Positions 1 through 5,758 of a stretch of 8,356 nt of DNA are shown piece by piece (the first letter of the stretch is position 1; each line of letters starts with the position of its first letter). Location: the NCBI GenBank assembly GCA_938024025.1, contig CALJBY010000151.1:1-8356 (forward strand). Direction: 5' to 3'. A program made the position numbers and the translations under genes. The notes under the pieces were generated by a model, which was not told the origin of the DNA, did not search any database, and worked only from the letters and a program-made list of their open reading frames with translations. This DNA comes from an uncultured bacterium. GTDB taxonomy: Bacteria; Desulfobacterota; WTBG01.

Positions 1-84
1 ATTGTTGATCTCCCCGACCTCAAGGGAAGGGAGAAGTTGAAAGACTATCAGGTGTTCACCCTCGTAGAATTTGAAGGGGAATAA
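1..84 (+). CDS. C-terminal tail of an unidentified protein (5' end outside window)
   Basis: Frame 1 is open from the first base and ends at TAA 82-84, giving 27 residues that end in YQVFTLVEFEGE. The amino-acid mix is that of an ordinary soluble protein, but the tail is too short to name a family, and it could be a chance open frame. The next gene on the same strand starts 404 bases later beyond a repeat-rich spacer, so the two are probably not tightly coupled. No hairpin plus T-run terminator is visible after the stop. Confidence 0.5.
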   Translation: MVDLPDLKGREKLKDYQVFTLVEFEGE

Positions 85-151
85 AAGTATTGGGGAACTT
101 CCGATTTCTGATTTCAGAATGCGGATTGCGGAGAACAGGAAGGATTTATAG

Positions 152-183
152 CACCGCAGAGGCGCAGAGGGCGCAAAGAAAAA
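152..183 (-). repeat. Dispersed 'TTTGCG...CTGCGGTG' repeat, copy A (inverted)
   Basis: On the - strand this reads TTTTTCTTTGCGCCCTCTGC followed by GCCTCTGCGGTG. It is the same pattern as the + strand copies at 264-294 and 392-425 but in the opposite orientation. It may form a long imperfect hairpin with either of them. Confidence 0.6.
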
Positions 184-263
184 CTAATGCAGGTACATTA
201 ATCAGCAAAAATTGCAGAAATCAGTTTGACGCGAGGGTAAAGAGTTTTTTTACTTTTTAAAAT

Positions 264-294
264 CTCAGCGTACTTTGCGTCTTTGCGGTGAGAA
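264..294 (+). repeat. Dispersed 'TTTGCGTCTTTGCGGTGAG' repeat, copy B
   Basis: Bases 273-294 are identical over 22 positions to 404-425. The preceding CTCAGCGTA matches the CTCTGCGTT of copy C with substitutions. It is non-coding, and the copies form a degenerate direct-repeat pair about 131 bases apart. Confidence 0.7.
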
Positions 295-305
295 GCAAGC
301 TATTA

Positions 306-345
306 ATTTTAGGCATTCTAGGCAATTTAGCTCATTTTAGGCATT
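306..345 (+). repeat. Short direct repeat ATTTTAGGCATT x2
   Basis: ATTTTAGGCATT occurs at 306-317 and again at 334-345. A related CTAGGCAATTTAG lies between them at 318-330. This is a small tandem-like repeat within the intergenic repeat cluster, with no function evident. Confidence 0.6.
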
Positions 346-391
346 GCTTCTTGAATTCTGACTCCTGTCTTCTGACTTCTTTTTTTGTTAG

Positions 392-425
392 TTTCTCTGC
401 GTTCTTTGCGTCTTTGCGGTGAGAA
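392..425 (+). repeat. Dispersed 'TTTGCGTCTTTGCGGTGAG' repeat, copy C
   Basis: This second direct copy shares 22 identical bases with copy B (404-425 against 273-294). It ends only about 50 bases before the ribosome binding site of the AOR-family gene, so the repeat abuts or overlaps whatever promoter that gene uses. Confidence 0.7.
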
Positions 426-431
426 AAAAGT

Positions 432-460
432 TTGAATTTTCTGTGGTTTTTTTTAACAAT
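432..460 (+). promoter_or_regulatory. Weak candidate promoter for the AOR-family gene
   Basis: TTGAAT (432-437), a 17-base spacer and AACAAT (455-460) match the sigma-70 -35/-10 hexamers at 4 of 6 positions each. The leader would be about 20 bases, ending in a strong ribosome binding site. The match is weak, and in AT-rich sequence it could be chance. Confidence 0.25.
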
Positions 461-475
461 TCCCAATCTTTTACC

Positions 476-481
476 AGGAGG
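476..481 (+). promoter_or_regulatory. Ribosome binding site that sets the AOR-family start
   Basis: AGGAGG lies 7 bases before the ATG at 489. An in-frame ATG at 432 has no comparable site and would add 19 residues unlike the family N-terminus. The start at 489 is therefore preferred. Confidence 0.85.
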
Positions 482-488
482 CTTACAG

Positions 489-2456
489 ATGGAGAAATTA
501 TATGGGTGGACAGGAAAAATTCTTCGGGTAAATCTCAGCGATGGTTCCACATCCGATATCTCCACCAGGAACTATCTTCCGGGATTTATCGGCGGTCGTG
601 GCATTGCAAGTCGTCTCTACTGGGAAGAAACAGATGCTGGCACCGGTGCCTTTGACCCTGATAACCACCTCTACTTTATGAATGGTCCCCTCTGTGGAAC
701 CCAGGCTCCAGCCGCTTCCCGCTGGATAGTGATGGGCAAATCACCCATGGCCGTACCTGAACAGTATGCCTTTGGCAATCTTGGAGGACGTTTCGGGGCA
801 GCGCTCAAATGGGCGGGTCTTGATGGCCTTATGATTACGGGCGTTGCCAGGAAGCAGGTGATCATGGTCATTGAAGCCGGGGGCAGGTGCTCCTTTGAAG
901 ATGCCGGTCACCTCTGGGGAAAAGATGCCTTTGCAACCATTACGTCCCTTCAAGAAAAATTTGGCAATAAGTCCTGTGTAGCAACGATTGGTAAGGCAGG
1001 CGAAATGAAGGTGCGCTTTGCTACCATAGTGGGCTCGGGCGGCATTTCCGCAACAAAAGGGTTCGGTGCCGTTATGGGATCAAAAAATGTAAAGGCTGTT
1101 GTTATAAGGGCTGATAAAACGGAGCTTCCTGTAGCAGAGCCTGAATCCTTTAAAAGTATTAAACAAGAAATTAGTGGTCTGTGGAAAGGTGATGCCTCGG
1201 GACGTTACTGGAATGAGCTTACCATTGAAGATATTGAAAAGGTTGAAGATGGTTACTGTTACAGCTGCCCGGGTATTTGCCGCCGCGGGATGTATCAAAG
1301 TACAAAAGGGGTAAAGGGGTATCGCAAACCCTGTGTTTCTGCCTACTATTACTTTCAGCAGGAAATGGACAAAACCGGTAGAATGGCGGAAGCGACATTT
1401 AACGCCACACAAATAGCCAATAAGCACGGACTGTGTATCCTGGAGCTTCGCTTTCTGGTCAACTGGTTACCGGAAGCACTTAAAAGGGGTACTATAGATC
1501 AGCGGGAAACAGGATTACACCTTGCTGACATCGGAACATCAGAGTGGATCGAAACACTGGCAGACCTTATCGTTAACCGCAGGGGAGTGGGAGATCTGCT
1601 TGCCGAAGGAAGTCGCCGTTCAACCCGGGGACTGGGAACAGAAGATTTACTGGAAGGCATGGTAACAAAAAACGGATTTGACGCTGATTATTACAGCCCA
1701 CGTTTGTTTATTACCAATGCACCCATTTATGCTACAGAACCAGCATATCCGATCACCCAGTTACATAGAATAAGTTTTCCAATGGTTAAGTGGATGGTCT
1801 GGATGGGTACCGAAGGCATGATGGGATTTTTAACGACTGATAAGCTCCGTCATTTAGCACGGGTCTTCTGGGGTGATGAAAAAGCAGCAGAGTTCGATTC
1901 CCCTGACAAGAAAGGGGCAGCGGCAGTGAGGATACAGAACAGATCCTATGCAATGGAAAATGTCATTCTCTGTGACTGGTTTTGGCCGATAGACTTTACC
2001 GGCAATGTGGAAACAGGGGTTGGAGATCCCTCCCTGGAGGCAAGACTCTTTTCATCCGTCACCGGAGTGAAGATGGATGAGGACGAGTTCCTGCGCTCCG
2101 GTGAACGGTGTCTCAATCTGTGCAGGGCCATCTATCTGCGGGAGGGGAGACACGGTCGCAGGGATGATGTGCTGGAAGAGTTTAATTTTACACAGCCACT
2201 TACGGTACAGGATCCCCCCGTGGGACTATTTAATCCTGAGCTCATGATGCCCGGGAAGAATGGTGAACTGTTTACCTGTAAGGGAGGCGTGGTCGAAAGG
2301 GAGATGTTTGAGCAGGTTATGGATGACTACTACCGCGAACGGCATTGGGATATCAAGACCGGCCTTTTCACCAGAGCTGGACTTCACGGTTTGGCATTGG
2401 AAGATATTATACCTGAAATGGAGGAGAGCGGATTTATAGTAGAGGCTTCACGATGA
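489..2456 (+). CDS. Aldehyde:ferredoxin oxidoreductase (AOR) family tungsten/molybdenum enzyme
   Basis: This 655-residue cytoplasmic enzyme has no signal peptide. Family members hold a tungsten (or molybdenum) bis-pyranopterin cofactor and one [4Fe-4S] cluster and typically oxidise aldehydes with ferredoxin; one branch (BamB) belongs to benzoyl-CoA reductase. The N-terminal domain (about 1-210) shows GGRGIASR at 35-42, GGRFGAALKWAG at 99-110 and the pterin-binding signature KGFGAVMGSKNVKAV at 190-204. The cluster ligands fit C257-x2-C260-x3-C264 plus C495 in VILCDW, matching the known CxxC-x3-C and distant Cys pattern. A conserved RRGVGDLLAEGSRR lies at 364-377. Length is slightly above the archaeal AOR size and near that of BamB. 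It is transcribed alone toward the GNAT gene, with 24 bases between the two stops. The family call is firm, but the substrate and metal cannot be read from the sequence. No pterin-synthesis or ferredoxin partner gene is visible in the window. Confidence 0.93.
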   Translation: MEKLYGWTGKILRVNLSDGSTSDISTRNYLPGFIGGRGIASRLYWEETDAGTGAFDPDNHLYFMNGPLCGTQAPAASRWIVMGKSPMAVPEQYAFGNLGGRFGAALKWAGLDGLMITGVARKQVIMVIEAGGRCSFEDAGHLWGKDAFATITSLQEKFGNKSCVATIGKAGEMKVRFATIVGSGGISATKGFGAVMGSKNVKAVVIRADKTELPVAEPESFKSIKQEISGLWKGDASGRYWNELTIEDIEKVEDGYCYSCPGICRRGMYQSTKGVKGYRKPCVSAYYYFQQEMDKTGRMAEATFNATQIANKHGLCILELRFLVNWLPEALKRGTIDQRETGLHLADIGTSEWIETLADLIVNRRGVGDLLAEGSRRSTRGLGTEDLLEGMVTKNGFDADYYSPRLFITNAPIYATEPAYPITQLHRISFPMVKWMVWMGTEGMMGFLTTDKLRHLARVFWGDEKAAEFDSPDKKGAAAVRIQNRSYAMENVILCDWFWPIDFTGNVETGVGDPSLEARLFSSVTGVKMDEDEFLRSGERCLNLCRAIYLREGRHGRRDDVLEEFNFTQPLTVQDPPVGLFNPELMMPGKNGELFTCKGGVVEREMFEQVMDDYYRERHWDIKTGLFTRAGLHGLALEDIIPEMEESGFIVEASR

Positions 2457-2480
2457 GGTTAGATAGTACAGCATACAAGG

Positions 2481-2918
2481 TCAGCAGCTCAGGTCGGCAG
2501 TAAATCTATGATAGGGTTTTCCCCTGAACCGGGCAAAGGTAGGAATCTTTCTAAAACCACACCCTTCATAGAAGTGGTCCACGTTGTATTCACAGTAGGT
2601 GTCAACATAAAGGCTGACAAATCCATCATCTTTTGCCTTTGTCTTTGCAAAATCCATGAATTTCTTTCCAAGCCCCTTACCCTGCCTTTTTTTGTCAATT
2701 GCTATGGTCTCGAGATGAAACTGGCCATCCCTTTCAAGCAGACAGAGCGCACCATAAATACCATCTTTTTCCTGCATAACAAAATAATTGCCCTTTGTTA
2801 CCTGCTCTTTGACCCAGTGGGATGAGCTGCCCTGAAAAAGTGGTGTGTCTACATGTATTTGATTATTTAATCTAACAATATCTTCAATGTGCGAATCTTT
2901 TGCCTTTACAATCTCCAT
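2481..2918 (-). CDS. GNAT-family N-acetyltransferase
   Basis: This 145-residue single-domain protein is close to the minimal GNAT size. Such enzymes transfer an acetyl group from acetyl-CoA to an amine on a small molecule or protein. The acetyl-CoA pyrophosphate-binding motif A is clear: the beta strand HLETIAIDKKR (68-78) runs into QGKGLG (79-84) and the helix KKFMDFAKTKA. Motif B follows as VSLYVDTYCEYNVDHFYEGCGF at 101-122 (C120 replaces the more common lysine or leucine in the Y-x-x-x-GF turn). The start at 2918 is supported by AAGGGGG eight bases upstream and a good promoter further up. The gene converges on the AOR-family gene and is monocistronic. Substrate is unknown; nothing nearby suggests one. 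Confidence 0.88.
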   Translation of the reverse strand: MEIVKAKDSHIEDIVRLNNQIHVDTPLFQGSSSHWVKEQVTKGNYFVMQEKDGIYGALCLLERDGQFHLETIAIDKKRQGKGLGKKFMDFAKTKAKDDGFVSLYVDTYCEYNVDHFYEGCGFRKIPTFARFRGKPYHRFTADLSC

Positions 2919-2974
2919 AGCACAAACCCCCTTCGTGATTTATAGGTGTTCATCACTGAAAGTTAATAATCTAC

Positions 2975-3002
2975 AGTATAATTACTTTATTCTATTTGTC
3001 AA
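2975..3002 (-). promoter_or_regulatory. Sigma-70-type promoter for the GNAT gene
   Basis: On the - strand a perfect TTGACA (2997-3002) is followed by a 16-base spacer and TATACT (2975-2980, 5 of 6 to consensus). Initiation would fall near 2967-2969, giving a leader of about 50 bases before the GNAT ATG. Surrounding sequence is AT-rich, as expected for a promoter. Confidence 0.7.
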
Positions 3003-3042
3003 TAAAAAATTTAATTCATCCCTTCAAGTATGATAAATATTA

Positions 3043-3056
3043 TATCAAATTTGATA
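3043..3056. repeat. 14-bp perfect palindrome, possible operator
   Basis: TATCAAATTTGATA is perfectly self-complementary and lies about 40 bases upstream of the GNAT -35 box. Such symmetry suits a dimeric regulator, but a chance occurrence in AT-rich DNA is possible. Confidence 0.35.
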
Positions 3057-3227
3057 AGTTATGACAATGCTATCTCTACGATATAAGTATAAAAAACAGG
3101 TTGGCTTGAGGAGCGAATCGAGGCAGGGACACTGCTTAAAAATTCCTTTATTTGCTTATCCACAAAACTCCAGTATCCCGGATGAAAACTGGCTTGATAT
3201 CTTCCAACCAGACATGTTTGCTATTTC

Positions 3228-3279
3228 GGTAGGAGCGCATTCATGCGCGATGCATTCGCGGCTTAAAGCCGCTCCTACC
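3228..3279. repeat. REP-like inverted-repeat element
   Basis: GGTAGGAGCG (3228-3237) is repeated inverted as CGCTCCTACC (3270-3279). Two smaller hairpins overlap the arms: GCGCAT/ATGCGC (3235-3240 and 3243-3248) and GCGGCT/AGCCGC (3258-3263 and 3267-3272). The GTAGGAGCG...CGCTCCTAC ends with nested GC-rich stems are typical of repetitive extragenic palindromes. The element lies in non-coding sequence downstream of the 16-heme cytochrome, where REP elements often sit. Only one copy is in this window, so its dispersal cannot be shown. Confidence 0.75.
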
Positions 3280-3390
3280 ATCACCCTATCTGAAAGAGAA
3301 TTGCTTGGATTTAGTTGGGTAAGAACCTAACTTCGAGTTGTTACAGTCGTATTGGGTGTTAACTGGAGAATTACAGATAAGCAGATTTCT

Positions 3391-5430
3391 TTATTTAAAA
3401 GAAAACGGGGCTTTCTTTTGTTTCCTCCCGAGGTGGCTGTGAAAATATTTGAGCATGATGAGCCCATTGGCACCGTGACATTCTGTGCAGAATGCTGTAT
3501 GCAGGTCCGGGCGCAAAAAACTGTTGCAGGCACATCCCTCTGTATTTTTTCCCGGACCTTCTTCTGCAACGTGGGGATCCCACTGATGGGGATTATGACA
3601 GGTCGAGCAGACTATGTTGCCACTCTCTGCTATTTCTCCTTCAGGTGTAAAGATGGGAAATTCGTTTTTAACCATTTCAAAGGTCATTGCAGGTTGTCCC
3701 GGCACTCCCTCTTTTTCCGGAACGAAAAACCCTTTTGGATGGAGACCGAATTCGGGAACCTGCTTACCGGCGCTTTCCCCGGGAAAGTGACATCCCGTAC
3801 AGAGTGACGTCATCATATCGTTATCAACTTTATACTCCTGTTCCCAGCCTTCCATTACAACAGGCCCTATAGGAGCAGACCACAGATGCCTTTGCTGAAC
3901 CGCCTTATGGGAGACATGACAGGGGCTGCACACCCCGCCCTGTGCTGTAGTCTGTCCAAATATGTTAACAAAATCGGGTGCTGTTATGCTTAAATCGTGA
4001 TCAGTCCCTTCAACCAATCCATGCTGGGGATGACATTGGAGACATATGTATGCCGGGCTCCTTTCTGAGAACCGGAGATAGGTCCCGTGTTTTACGCCTT
4101 TCTCCACGGAATCGTCATATTCAGGAAAAGGATCGTGGTACGTATGGCAGGTGGAGCAGCGGACTTTCCCATCTGCAGCCATTCCTTCATCATTATAGAG
4201 GGGAAGCATGAGGGATTTGTTTTCTTCAGGTAGTTTCATATCCATGGGATGGGAAAAATCATGTGGCATGACCTCTTCTGCAATTCCCCCGGGGGTGTGA
4301 CAGCTGTTGCAGAGTTCGCCGGGCTTTGTATCAAAGACTTCTATGGGTAAATCAGTAATCAGTTTCCCCAATCCATCATGGGCCAGATGGCAGGGAGAGC
4401 AGGAACCCAGGTCAACATCCCGGGGTACTTCCCTGTCCTTCTCTCCTTTAGTGACAACAATCCTGTAGTGGACGGTATCGACAATCTCACTCTGTTCCCG
4501 GTGACATTGAACGCAGAGCGAGTCCTTATCGTTTTTAACGGTAAGGAGTGATTCCTTTTCTTCAGACCCGTGGGGGATATGGCAGGTTCTGCACACCATT
4601 TGGCCACCCTGTCCCAGCACGACGTGCTGACCGTTGTCCCAGTATTTTGGTATAGTGATCGTTAAACCGGGTGGCAGATCAAGTGGGTGAGAAAAGCGTT
4701 GCAGGGTTTTCTCCCTGGACAAACTGGGTTGCTTGGTATGACACACTTCACAAAGCACCTGGTGGGAATCGGGATTATCCATAGGCAACACCAGACGTCT
4801 GTCCGTAAAGCCACCGTGGGCCACATGACAGCTTTCACAAATTACCTGGTTGGGCTCACTGCCCAGAGCACCACCATAGCGTGTTATGTTTTCGGCCGCC
4901 TTCAAGGCGGTTGTGTTAACGGGATGATTTCCCTTTTCCGGTCCACCGACTTTATCGACATGGCACATCTTACACATGTCAGAGTTCTCGTTAGCTGTTC
5001 TCAGAAAAATGGTTTTCTCAATTCCCGGCTTTGTTGTTAGGCCATGGGCACTGTGGCAGGTTGCACAGTCCATCTTCCCCTCTTCATCAAGGGGAAAAAT
5101 TTCAGGAATCTCTACCGCATCAGACGGTATGATACCGACCTGATGCTTCCGGTCATTATATACCGCCTGACGGGAATCTACGGTAGACCCGTCATGGCAG
5201 GAGTAACACATCTCGGCAGTAGCGACGAGGGGTGCTTCCGGGAAGGCTGCGATTTCAGTGCTTCTCTTTTCGAAGAAAAAGGTCTCGACCCAGCTGTAGT
5301 GGCACAGTGCACACTCTTTGGCAGAATCGGGCTTGAGAGATGTGGTGGTAGTTGCGGCATGGGAGGATAACACGCCGGTAAAGAGTACCAGCAGGTGTAC
5401 AATGATGAGTAATCGTTTGGCAAGTATCAT
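3391..5430 (-). CDS. 16-heme c-type cytochrome with paired CxxCH modules
   Basis: This 679-residue exported electron-transfer protein starts with a Sec signal peptide (K5 R6, hydrophobic 7-21, likely cleavage after SSHA25) and has no lipobox or other membrane segment. Sixteen CxxCH sites have their first Cys at 40, 75, 122, 153, 198, 227, 280, 306, 344, 374, 425, 463, 501, 544, 608 and 648. They form eight pairs in the style of the doubled-CxxCH (Paired_CXXCH) family. The first motif of a pair usually reads CxxCHxxH, as in CATCHSAHG and CRTCHIPHG, and most pairs are followed by another histidine (NHP, SHP, SHP, LHP). These extra histidines probably supply second axial ligands. C633 and C635 (GCAC) lack the heme histidine. 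The start has only a modest ribosome binding site (AAGAG). The role is likely periplasmic or surface electron transfer; the partner is unknown. It is divergent from the heme/Kelch gene. Confidence 0.93.
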   Translation of the reverse strand: MILAKRLLIIVHLLVLFTGVLSSHAATTTTSLKPDSAKECALCHYSWVETFFFEKRSTEIAAFPEAPLVATAEMCYSCHDGSTVDSRQAVYNDRKHQVGIIPSDAVEIPEIFPLDEEGKMDCATCHSAHGLTTKPGIEKTIFLRTANENSDMCKMCHVDKVGGPEKGNHPVNTTALKAAENITRYGGALGSEPNQVICESCHVAHGGFTDRRLVLPMDNPDSHQVLCEVCHTKQPSLSREKTLQRFSHPLDLPPGLTITIPKYWDNGQHVVLGQGGQMVCRTCHIPHGSEEKESLLTVKNDKDSLCVQCHREQSEIVDTVHYRIVVTKGEKDREVPRDVDLGSCSPCHLAHDGLGKLITDLPIEVFDTKPGELCNSCHTPGGIAEEVMPHDFSHPMDMKLPEENKSLMLPLYNDEGMAADGKVRCSTCHTYHDPFPEYDDSVEKGVKHGTYLRFSERSPAYICLQCHPQHGLVEGTDHDLSITAPDFVNIFGQTTAQGGVCSPCHVSHKAVQQRHLWSAPIGPVVMEGWEQEYKVDNDMMTSLCTGCHFPGESAGKQVPEFGLHPKGFFVPEKEGVPGQPAMTFEMVKNEFPIFTPEGEIAESGNIVCSTCHNPHQWDPHVAEEGPGKNTEGCACNSFLRPDLHTAFCTECHGANGLIMLKYFHSHLGRKQKKAPFSFK

Positions 5431-5461
5431 GGTTGCTCTTAACGTGTGTGTTTCCCACTGT

Positions 5462-5479
5462 AGCTCATAGTTCTGAGCT
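5462..5479. promoter_or_regulatory. Inverted repeat overlapping the 16-heme cytochrome promoter (possible operator)
   Basis: AGCTCA (5462-5467) and TGAGCT (5474-5479) are separated by 6 bases. The repeat covers the expected initiation point and the edge of the candidate -10 box of the - strand promoter, a common place for a repressor site. The arms are short, so chance cannot be excluded. Confidence 0.35.
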
Positions 5480-5505
5480 TATTACTATTGGGTACAGGTT
5501 GTCAA
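5478..5505 (-). promoter_or_regulatory. Candidate promoter for the 16-heme cytochrome gene
   Basis: On the - strand a perfect TTGACA (5500-5505) is followed by a 16-base spacer and AATAAG (5478-5483, 4 of 6 to the -10 consensus). Initiation near 5470 would give a leader of about 40 bases before the ATG at 5430. The -35 is strong and the -10 mediocre. Confidence 0.45.
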
Positions 5506-5514
5506 GTTCATTTG

Positions 5515-5579
5515 TCAGCTTATGAAGCACGGGTAGTTTCATGGAAAATTTTCACAATGAAGACGATAGGATAAGCTGA
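5515..5579. repeat. Spaced 9-bp inverted repeat with internal palindrome
   Basis: TCAGCTTAT (5515-5523) is repeated inverted as ATAAGCTGA (5571-5579). Between them lie a TGAA/TTCA pair (5523-5526 and 5538-5541) and the perfect palindrome GAAAATTTTC (5544-5553). It sits just upstream of the 16-heme cytochrome promoter and may be a regulator-binding or DNA-bending site. Confidence 0.4.
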
Positions 5580-5692
5580 GGTTTTTACACTGGAAATGGA
5601 TTTGCAGACTCAATGTTCGATACCATGTTTTTATTTTTTCTATACTTTACTTAAATACTATTGTAATACACCTGCTGAGCTGTAATGGTTTC

Positions 5693-5717
5693 TATTGTGA
5701 GCACATTTAACACAATA
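5693..5717. promoter_or_regulatory. Operator-like inverted repeat TATTGTG-N11-CACAATA
   Basis: Perfect 7-bp arms TATTGTG (5693-5699) and CACAATA (5711-5717) end 6 bases before the -35 box of the + strand promoter. The centre is about 54 bases before the expected initiation point, a position usual for activators. The TGTGA/ACACA character recalls sites of the CRP/FNR superfamily, but the spacing is not the textbook one. Confidence 0.4.
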
Positions 5718-5723
5718 TATGAC

Positions 5724-5752
5724 TTGACATGAAAAGCCCAGATTGGTATAAG
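5724..5752 (+). promoter_or_regulatory. Near-consensus sigma-70 promoter for the leader RNA and heme/Kelch gene
   Basis: TTGACA (5724-5729, perfect), a 17-base spacer and TATAAG (5747-5752, 5 of 6) form one of the two best promoters in the window. Initiation should fall near 5759. The next annotated start is 383 bases further on, so the transcript has a long leader or is a separate small RNA. Confidence 0.7.
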
Positions 5753-5758
5753 GAAATC

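Larger units (their letters stand above)
85..488. other. Repeat-rich intergenic region
   Basis: No convincing gene lies in these 404 bases. They hold several low-complexity, degenerate motifs of the kind scattered between genes in many environmental bacterial genomes. These are a TTCTGA/TCAGAA inverted repeat (106-119), three copies of a 'TTTGCGTCTTTGCGGTGAG'-type repeat in two orientations, a duplicated ATTTTAGGCATT (306-317 and 334-345), and a pyrimidine-rich CTGACTCCTGTCTTCTGACT stretch (358-377). The region ends with the ribosome binding site of the AOR-family gene. Confidence 0.7.
2919..3390. other. Intergenic region between the GNAT start and the 16-heme cytochrome end
   Basis: No convincing gene lies in these 472 bases. 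The side near the GNAT gene is AT-rich and carries its ribosome binding site, promoter and a 14-bp palindrome. The middle holds a REP-like hairpin element (3228-3279). The part immediately downstream of the cytochrome stop (3331-3390) shows no GC-rich hairpin with a T-run. Confidence 0.7.

Noticed and set aside
152..425. CRISPR array
   Set aside because: The repeat copies are degenerate, unevenly spaced and in opposite orientations, without unique spacers of constant length.
432..488. Longer start for the AOR-family gene at ATG 432
   Set aside because: No ribosome binding site precedes it, and the 19 added residues are hydrophobic and unlike the family N-terminus. AGGAGG with proper spacing marks ATG 489.
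332..565. 77-codon - strand ORF across the repeat cluster and the AOR start
   Set aside because: Its sequence (HRKDAKNAEK and similar) is the translation of the dispersed repeat, and it overlaps the well-supported AOR-family start.
3061..3330. 89-codon + strand ORF between the GNAT and 16-heme genes
   Set aside because: It has no ribosome binding site, no recognisable domain, and its second half is the translated REP-like element (3228-3279). Its composition looks like read-through of non-coding sequence.
3397..3419. AAAAGAAA/TTTCTTTT hairpin at the 3' end of the 16-heme gene as a terminator
   Set aside because: The stem consists almost entirely of A-T pairs, it lies inside the last codons, and no T-run follows on the - strand.
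3521..3535. GCAC cysteines (C633/C635) as a 17th heme site in the 16-heme protein
   Set aside because: The spacing is CxC and no histidine follows, so it does not fit a c-type heme attachment motif.
3352..3807. 151-codon + strand ORF opposite the 16-heme gene
   Set aside because: It is antisense to the clearly coding CxxCH-rich frame and has no family features.
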